10,956 bases of DNA, taken from Massilia sp. (GTDB lineage Bacteria; Pseudomonadota; Gammaproteobacteria; Burkholderiales; Burkholderiaceae_D). Below, piece after piece: positions 6,934 to 10,956 of this stretch. The translations under genes were made by a program, and so were the position numbers. The stretch lies in the NCBI GenBank assembly GCA_003484545.1, contig DNCF01000204.1:1-10956 (forward strand), in the 5' to 3' direction. Each line of letters begins with the position of its first letter. Position 1 is the first letter of the stretch. The notes below the pieces were generated by a model, which was not told the origin of the DNA, ran no database searches, and saw nothing but the letters and a program-made list of their open reading frames with translations.

Positions 6934-7893
6934 ATGAACGAACACATCATTCGATCCACCGGCAACGCCATCGCCAGCGTCACGCGCGGCAATGGCCGCG
7001 TCGCGATCGTCAATTACCACCGGGTGCTGGCCGCGCCCAGCCCCTTCCTGGCCTCCGAGCCGGACATCGACATCTTCACCTGGCAGATGGAACTGCTGGC
7101 GCGCTGCTTCAACGTGCTGTCGCTGCGCGAGGCGCTGGCGGCGATCGACAGCGGCCGGGTGCCGCCGCGCGCGGTCTGCATCACCTTCGACGACGGCTAC
7201 CGCTCGGTGCACGACCTGGCGCTTCCCGTCCTGCGCCGCCTGGGCCTGCCGGCCACGGTTTTCGTCAGCAGCGGCTACGTCGACGGCCGCAACATGTGGA
7301 ACGACCGCATCGTCGAAGCGGTCGAGACCCTGCCGGCGGAAGAACTCGACCTGGCCGAATTCGGCCTGGGCGTGTATTCGCTGCGCAGCGTCGACGACCG
7401 CGCCGCCACGCTGGGCAGCCTGACCGAGGCCTCGAAATACCTGCCCCCGCAGGAACGCAGCCGCCTGGTCGGACGCCTGCAGACCCTGGTCGGCGAGCGC
7501 GCCTCGGAAGGCCTGATGCTGACTCCCGAGATGGTCGTCAACCTCGACCGCCACGGCATCGAGATCGGCGCCCACACGGTGACGCACCCGATCCTGACCA
7601 GCCTGGACGACGCCAGCGCCATGCAGGAAATCCGCGACAGCAAGCGCGAGCTCGAAGCCATCGTCGGCAAGCCCGTGACGCTGTTCGCCTACCCGAACGG
7701 CAAGGTCGGCAAGGACTTCGATCACCGCCATGTGGCGATGGTGCGCGAGGCCGGGTTCCAGGCCGCGTTCACCACGGCGGTGGGCGCGATCACGCGCCAC
7801 CACGACCGCTACCAGCTGCCGCGCAGCCGGCCGTGGGACGAGACGCCGATGCGCTTCGCGCTGCGCCTGCTGCAGTGGCTGGCGCGCGGTTAA
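6934..7893 (+). CDS. NodB-domain polysaccharide deacetylase (CE4 family)
   Basis: This 319-residue protein carries a carbohydrate esterase 4 domain. TFDDGY (84-89) supplies the putative catalytic base Asp86 and metal ligand Asp87. HTVTH (214-218) supplies the two zinc-binding histidines. FAYPNG (251-256) is the third conserved block. An insertion of roughly 80 residues lies between VSSGYVDG and the HxxxH block. No clear signal peptide or membrane segment is visible, so a cytoplasmic or membrane-peripheral action on a lipid-linked sugar is possible. It would remove acetyl from N-acetylated (or O-acetylated) sugars of the EPS. It lacks the look of the other, DUF3473-type deacetylase of exosortase clusters. 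ATG 6934 is the only good start after the in-frame stop at 6898-6900, but its ribosome binding site is poor. It is the only gene here set off by spacers on both sides. Confidence 0.9.
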   Translation: MNEHIIRSTGNAIASVTRGNGRVAIVNYHRVLAAPSPFLASEPDIDIFTWQMELLARCFNVLSLREALAAIDSGRVPPRAVCITFDDGYRSVHDLALPVLRRLGLPATVFVSSGYVDGRNMWNDRIVEAVETLPAEELDLAEFGLGVYSLRSVDDRAATLGSLTEASKYLPPQERSRLVGRLQTLVGERASEGLMLTPEMVVNLDRHGIEIGAHTVTHPILTSLDDASAMQEIRDSKRELEAIVGKPVTLFAYPNGKVGKDFDHRHVAMVREAGFQAAFTTAVGAITRHHDRYQLPRSRPWDETPMRFALRLLQWLARG

Positions 7894-7911
7894 AGGAACA
7901 GAACGACATGC

Positions 7912-7929
7912 ATCCGGCCCGCGCCGGAT
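7912..7929 (+). promoter_or_regulatory. Intergenic hairpin 1 (7-bp stem, 4-nt loop)
   Basis: ATCCGGC (7912-7918) pairs with GCCGGAT (7923-7929) around loop CCGC. It begins 19 nt after the deacetylase stop. No T-run follows, so it is not a standard intrinsic terminator. It may stabilise or process the transcript between the two genes. Confidence 0.5.
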
Positions 7930-7944
7930 CCCGCAGTAACCAGG

Positions 7945-7963
7945 CTTCGGCAGCAAGCCGAAG
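7945..7963 (+). promoter_or_regulatory. Intergenic hairpin 2 overlapping the next gene's ribosome binding site
   Basis: CTTCGGC (7945-7951) pairs with GCCGAAG (7957-7963) around loop AGCAA. The ribosome binding site AAGGA of the downstream glycosyltransferase is 7961-7965, so its first three bases lie in the right arm of the stem. Folding could reduce initiation at 7972. The structure is seen; the regulatory role is inference. Confidence 0.5.
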
Positions 7964-7971
7964 GAAACACC

Positions 7972-9237
7972 ATGAACAAACGCGCATTACTCATCGCATT
8001 CCATTTCCCGCCGCAGGCGGGAAGCAGCGGCATCCAGCGTACGCTGAGCTTTTCGAAACTCCTCGGCCGCCACGGCTGGGAGCCGATGGTGCTGTCGGCC
8101 CATCCGCGCGCCTACGGCGTGCAGAATCCCTCGCAACTGGCCGCGATCTCGCCCGACCTGGTGGTGCGGCGCCCGTTCGCGCTCGACACCAAGCGCCACC
8201 TCGGCTTCAAGGGCCGCTACGTGGAAGCGCTGGCCATGCCCGACCGCTACGTCTCCTGGTGGTTCGGCGCCACGCCCACCGGCCTGTCGATGATCCGGCG
8301 CTACAAGCCGCAGGTGCTGTGGTCGACCTTCCCGGTCGCCACCGCGCACCTGATCGCGCTCGGCCTGCACCGCCTGACCGGCCTGCCCTGGATCGCCGAC
8401 TTCCGCGACCCGATGCTGCAGCCCTCGCACCCGACCTCGAAGCGCCTGCGCGCCATCTACGGCTGGATCGAGCGCCAGACCATCACGCGCTGCCGCTTCG
8501 CGGTATTCACCACGCATAGCGCGCTGCGCTCCTACCGCGAGCGCTTCCCCGAGATCGATCCGGCCAAGTTCCTGGTGATCGAGAACGGCTACGACGAAGA
8601 GGAATTCGGGCGCCTGATCGAAGCGGCAACCGCAAACGCCCCGGCACCGTCGGCAGCAGCTTCGCCGACCAAACGCACCACCCTGCTGCACAGCGGCGTG
8701 CTGTACGACGCCGGGCGCAACCCGGAATCCTTCCTGGCGGCGCTGGCCGCGCTCAAGGCCGCCGGCAAGATCGACGCCGCCTCGCTGCGCGTGGTGCTGC
8801 GCGCACCGGGCAACGTCCCGGCCACGCAGGCCAAGGTCGACCGCCACCAGGTCGGCGACATCGTCGAGGTGCTGCCGCCGGTGCCCTACCGCGACGCCCT
8901 GGGCGAGATGCTGGCCGCCGACGGCCTGCTGCTGTTCCAGGGCACGCCCTTCAACAGCCAGATCCCGGCCAAGGTCTACGAGTACTTCCGCACCCGCAAA
9001 CCCATCCTCGGCCTGGTCGACCCGCAAGGCGAAACCGCGCAGGTGCTGCGCAACGCCGGCTTCACGCTGAGCGCCCAGGTCGACAACCCCGCCGAGATCG
9101 GCGCCGCGCTGGAGCGCTTCCTGCCCGGCCTGCGCGACGGCAGCGCCTACGTCGCCAGCGACGAGGTGATCGCGGGCGCTGCGCGCACCCACAAGGCGGC
9201 CCAGCTGGCGCGCCTGTTCGACGAGGCCGCGCGATGA
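7972..9237 (+). CDS. Divergent GT-B glycosyltransferase (GT4-like)
   Basis: This 421-residue protein opens MNKRALLIAFHFPPQAGSSG, a common start of GT4-like enzymes acting in EPS and LPS assembly. DFRDPM (143-148) ends the N-terminal domain core, and IENGYDEEEF marks the domain border. There is no classic E-x7-E motif. The equivalent region reads IPAKVYEYFRTRKPIL, with K334 and E337, a pattern seen in divergent members. Residues 217-235 form an Ala/Pro/Ser linker (EAATANAPAPSAAASPTKR) between the domains, encoded with several GCA codons that are unusual here. The start is firm: AAGGA at 7961-7965 is 6 nt before the ATG, and an in-frame stop (TAA 7936-7938) lies upstream with no other start between. 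The product probably adds a sugar in the same EPS pathway; donor is unknown. Its stop overlaps the flippase start as ATGA (9234-9237), which suggests co-production. Confidence 0.85.
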   Translation: MNKRALLIAFHFPPQAGSSGIQRTLSFSKLLGRHGWEPMVLSAHPRAYGVQNPSQLAAISPDLVVRRPFALDTKRHLGFKGRYVEALAMPDRYVSWWFGATPTGLSMIRRYKPQVLWSTFPVATAHLIALGLHRLTGLPWIADFRDPMLQPSHPTSKRLRAIYGWIERQTITRCRFAVFTTHSALRSYRERFPEIDPAKFLVIENGYDEEEFGRLIEAATANAPAPSAAASPTKRTTLLHSGVLYDAGRNPESFLAALAALKAAGKIDAASLRVVLRAPGNVPATQAKVDRHQVGDIVEVLPPVPYRDALGEMLAADGLLLFQGTPFNSQIPAKVYEYFRTRKPILGLVDPQGETAQVLRNAGFTLSAQVDNPAEIGAALERFLPGLRDGSAYVASDEVIAGAARTHKAAQLARLFDEAAR

Positions 9238-10751
9238 GCCTGAAACCGGTGTCCGAGATCGACGCCAAGATCGCCAAGGGCGCGGTCTGGATGATCGCCT
9301 TCAAATTCCTCGACCGCGGCATCGGCCTGATCAGCACCCTGATCCTGGCGCGCATGCTGGTGCCGGAGGACTTCGGCCTGGTCGCGATGTCGATGATCCT
9401 GATCGCCGCCATGCAGCTGCTGGTCTCGTTCGGCTTCGACGTCCAGCTGATCCAGAACCCGAAAGCCGGGCCGGACCACTTCAATACGGCCTGGACCTTC
9501 AACGTGATCTTCGCCACCGTCTGCGGCATCTGCCTGGCGGCGCTGGCGGTACCGGCGGTGCACTACTACGACGAGCCGCGCCTGGAAGCCATCCTCTACG
9601 TGCTGGCGCTGGGCTTCGCGATCCAGGGCTTCTCGAACATCGGCACCGTCAAGTTCCAGCGCGAGATGCGCTTCGACAAGGAATTCCGCTTCCTGCTGAG
9701 TAAACGCCTGGCGACGCTGGTGGTGACCATCCCGCTCGCCTTCATCATGCGCAACTACTGGGCGCTGGTGCTGGGCCAGCTGGCCGGCACCATCCTGTCG
9801 GTGATCCAGTCGTATGTGGTGTCGACCTACCGCCCGCGCCTGTCGCTGGCGGCGCGCGGCGAGATGTTCAGCGCCTCGAAGTGGCTGGTGGTGAACAACG
9901 TGATCCAGTTCGTCAACAACCGCGCGGCCCAGTTCATCATCGCCCACCACACCGACCCGGCCTCGCTCGGCGTGCATTCGATCTCGACCGAGATCGCGAC
10001 CATGCCGACCACCGAACTGGTGGCGCCGATCAACCGCGCCGCCTTCCCCGGCTACGCCAAGGCCGCGCACGACCTCGACCTGCTGCGCGACAGCTTCCTG
10101 AAGGTGATCTCCTCGATCGCCCTGTTCTCGATCCCGGCCGGGATCGGCATCTTCGCGGTGGCCGACCTGCTGGTGCCGGCGGCGCTGGGCTGGAAGTGGC
10201 TGGCGGCGATCCCGCTGATCCAGATCCTGGCCGTGCACGGCGTGATCAAGGCGGTGCAGACCAACATCACCTATGTCTACCTGGCGCTGAACCGGCCGCG
10301 CCTGATCACCATCGTGTGGGCGGTGCAGGCGGTGATCATGGTGGCGCTCCTGATCCCGGCGGTGGATCACTACGGCGTGATCGGTGCCTCCTGGACCTAT
10401 CTGGTCACCGGCATCGTGATGATCCCGGTGAACCAGAGCATGGTCGCGCGCTGCCTGGGCCTGGGCTGGACCACCTTCTGCCGCCAGCTGGTGCGTCCGC
10501 TGCTGGCCGCGCTGGCGATGGCCGGCGTGGTGCTTGCGGTGAAGAGCCAGCTGGCGCTGCGCCATGGCGTCACCCTCGACTACGTGCTGGCGCTGGTGCT
10601 GTGCGTGGCAGTCGGCGGGCTGACCTATGCGACCACCCTGTACCTGCTGTGGCGCCTGGCGAAGTCGCCGCACGGGCTGGAACGCTACGGCTTCGGCCGC
10701 GTCGAGAACGTGCTGGGCAAGGCGGGGATCCGCATCAAGCTGGTAGGGTAA
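9234..10751 (+). CDS. Wzx-like lipid-linked oligosaccharide flippase (PST/MOP superfamily)
   Basis: This 505-residue polytopic protein has many hydrophobic segments from residue about 15 to 480, in the 12-14 range expected for the polysaccharide transporter family. The N-terminal pattern KGAVWMIAFKFLDRGIGLIS, then LARMLVPEDFGLVAM, is highly characteristic of flippases annotated as lipopolysaccharide biosynthesis proteins (Wzx class). It would move the undecaprenyl-linked repeat unit from the cytoplasmic to the periplasmic leaflet, where the O-ligase/polymerase at 5455-6885 could use it. The ATG overlaps the previous stop in ATGA, with no spacer. The C-terminus ends in a short soluble tail rich in Gly and Lys. 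It is the last gene of the run in this window. No intrinsic terminator with a T-tract follows; only the hairpin at 10778-10796 lies close after the stop. Confidence 0.93.
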   Translation: MSLKPVSEIDAKIAKGAVWMIAFKFLDRGIGLISTLILARMLVPEDFGLVAMSMILIAAMQLLVSFGFDVQLIQNPKAGPDHFNTAWTFNVIFATVCGICLAALAVPAVHYYDEPRLEAILYVLALGFAIQGFSNIGTVKFQREMRFDKEFRFLLSKRLATLVVTIPLAFIMRNYWALVLGQLAGTILSVIQSYVVSTYRPRLSLAARGEMFSASKWLVVNNVIQFVNNRAAQFIIAHHTDPASLGVHSISTEIATMPTTELVAPINRAAFPGYAKAAHDLDLLRDSFLKVISSIALFSIPAGIGIFAVADLLVPAALGWKWLAAIPLIQILAVHGVIKAVQTNITYVYLALNRPRLITIVWAVQAVIMVALLIPAVDHYGVIGASWTYLVTGIVMIPVNQSMVARCLGLGWTTFCRQLVRPLLAALAMAGVVLAVKSQLALRHGVTLDYVLALVLCVAVGGLTYATTLYLLWRLAKSPHGLERYGFGRVENVLGKAGIRIKLVG

Positions 10752-10777
10752 GACCCGCCTTCGGCAGCACCCGTAGG

Positions 10778-10796
10778 GTGGGCACCCTGTGCCCAC
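10778..10796. repeat. Hairpin at left end of the repeat element
   Basis: GTGGGCAC (10778-10785) pairs with GTGCCCAC (10789-10796) around a 3-nt loop CCT. It sits 27 nt after the flippase stop and could be part of a transcript end, though no T-tract follows. From memory, the motif GTAGGGTGGGCAC (10773-10785) is a common dispersed element in betaproteobacterial genomes; this was not searched. Confidence 0.6.
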
Positions 10797-10932
10797 GCGT
10801 TACGCACGTGGCCGGTAGTCACATATCGCAATATGTGCCCGCAAAAGGTGCGATGGCCGCGACGGAGGTTGAAGTCGGCGGGCGAGAAGTTCCAGCCAAC
10901 GCAGAAAGGATGCGCACGTAACGCGTGGGCAC
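10789..10932. repeat. 144-bp element bounded by perfect 16-bp inverted repeats
   Basis: GTGCCCACGCGTTACG at 10789-10804 is repeated in reverse complement as CGTAACGCGTGGGCAC at 10917-10932. The enclosed 112 nt contain a 7-bp hairpin (10820-10837) and no clear gene. The arms look like terminal inverted repeats of a small non-autonomous element or of a dispersed intergenic repeat. No target-site duplication is seen: CCCT precedes the left arm and GGAG follows the right. The element may extend outward, since the left side continues into another copy of GTGGGCAC while the right side diverges after GGAGTG. Confidence 0.6.
10820..10837. repeat. AT-rich hairpin inside the terminal element
   Basis: CACATAT (10820-10826) pairs with ATATGTG (10831-10837) around CGCA. 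It is a clear local palindrome in otherwise GC-rich DNA and seems to be part of the repeat element. Confidence 0.5.
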
Positions 10933-10956
10933 GGAGTGTGTTCAGCACAGGGACAT

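Larger units (their letters stand above)
10752..10956. other. Gene-free 3' region
   Basis: The last 205 nt hold no convincing gene. An 87-residue minus-strand frame crosses it but also runs antisense into the flippase gene and has no recognisable motif. The region is mostly taken up by the inverted-repeat element described separately. No promoter, tRNA or T-tract terminator is visible. Confidence 0.6.

Noticed and set aside
7908..8519. ATG at 7908 with AAAGGA at 7892-7896, opening a frame across the spacer into the glycosyltransferase
   Set aside because: The binding site is fairly good, but the frame runs for about 200 codons out of phase with the glycosyltransferase and its product is Arg/Pro/Ala-rich without motifs. 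It is not a short leader peptide either.
9147..10796. 549-residue minus-strand open frame opposite the flippase
   Set aside because: It has the same mirror-frame signature (runs of Gln, His, Arg, Asp), no domain and no ribosome binding site, and the opposite strand encodes an obvious flippase.
10778..10796. Intrinsic terminator after the flippase
   Set aside because: The stem is strong, but no T-tract follows on either strand, and the sequence belongs to a repeat element. Termination there is possible but unsupported.
10685..10948. 87-residue minus-strand frame over the 3' end
   Set aside because: It spans the repeat element and the antisense end of the flippase gene and shows no recognisable motif. 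It is more likely chance within a repeat.
1..10956. CRISPR array, tRNA, rRNA, transposase or phage genes
   Set aside because: No regularly spaced repeats, no tRNA-like cloverleaf and no recombinase or phage motifs were seen on either strand.

Overview
The window is GC-rich with strong G/C third-position bias. It is one continuous block of exopolysaccharide (EPS) genes, all on the + strand. Protein types, gene order and the repeat at the right edge suggest a betaproteobacterium of the Oxalobacteraceae (Massilia/Duganella-like). That placement is inference from family resemblance recalled without a search. The recognisable families are those that travel with exosortase A (XrtA/EpsH, PEP-CTERM system) in EPS clusters: a TIGR03088-like sugar transferase, a TIGR03108-like glutamine amidotransferase, a TIGR04063-like (Daro_2409 family) glycosyltransferase and a TIGR03097-like 'O-glycosylation ligase'. 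The exosortase and the chain-length/export genes are not in the window and would be expected upstream.

Layout: (1) 2-934, 3' part of a GT4 glycosyltransferase cut by the window edge; (2) 922-2883, asparagine-synthase-like amidotransferase; (3) 2895-4112 and (4) 4109-5290, two more GT4 glycosyltransferases; (5) 5304-5462, a 52-residue single-membrane-segment protein; (6) 5455-6885, multi-pass O-ligase/Wzy-like polymerase; (7) 6934-7893, NodB-type polysaccharide deacetylase; (8) 7972-9237, divergent GT-B glycosyltransferase; (9) 9234-10751, Wzx-like flippase; (10) 10752-10956, non-coding DNA with an inverted-repeat element.

Genes 1 to 6 overlap or are at most 13 nt apart, as are genes 8 and 9, so they look co-transcribed and partly translationally coupled. 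Only two spacers break the run. The 48-nt spacer before the deacetylase is AT-rich. The 78-nt spacer after it carries two consecutive hairpins, the second reaching into the ribosome binding site of the next gene.

Inferred pathway: cytoplasmic glycosyltransferases build a lipid-linked repeat unit, the amidotransferase modifies a carboxylated sugar or other acceptor, the flippase moves the unit across the inner membrane, the O-ligase/polymerase joins units in the periplasm, and the deacetylase removes acetyl groups. No wholly unknown system is evident. The least explained items are the small membrane protein, the paired hairpins, the HRGPV variant in the amidotransferase and the terminal inverted-repeat element.
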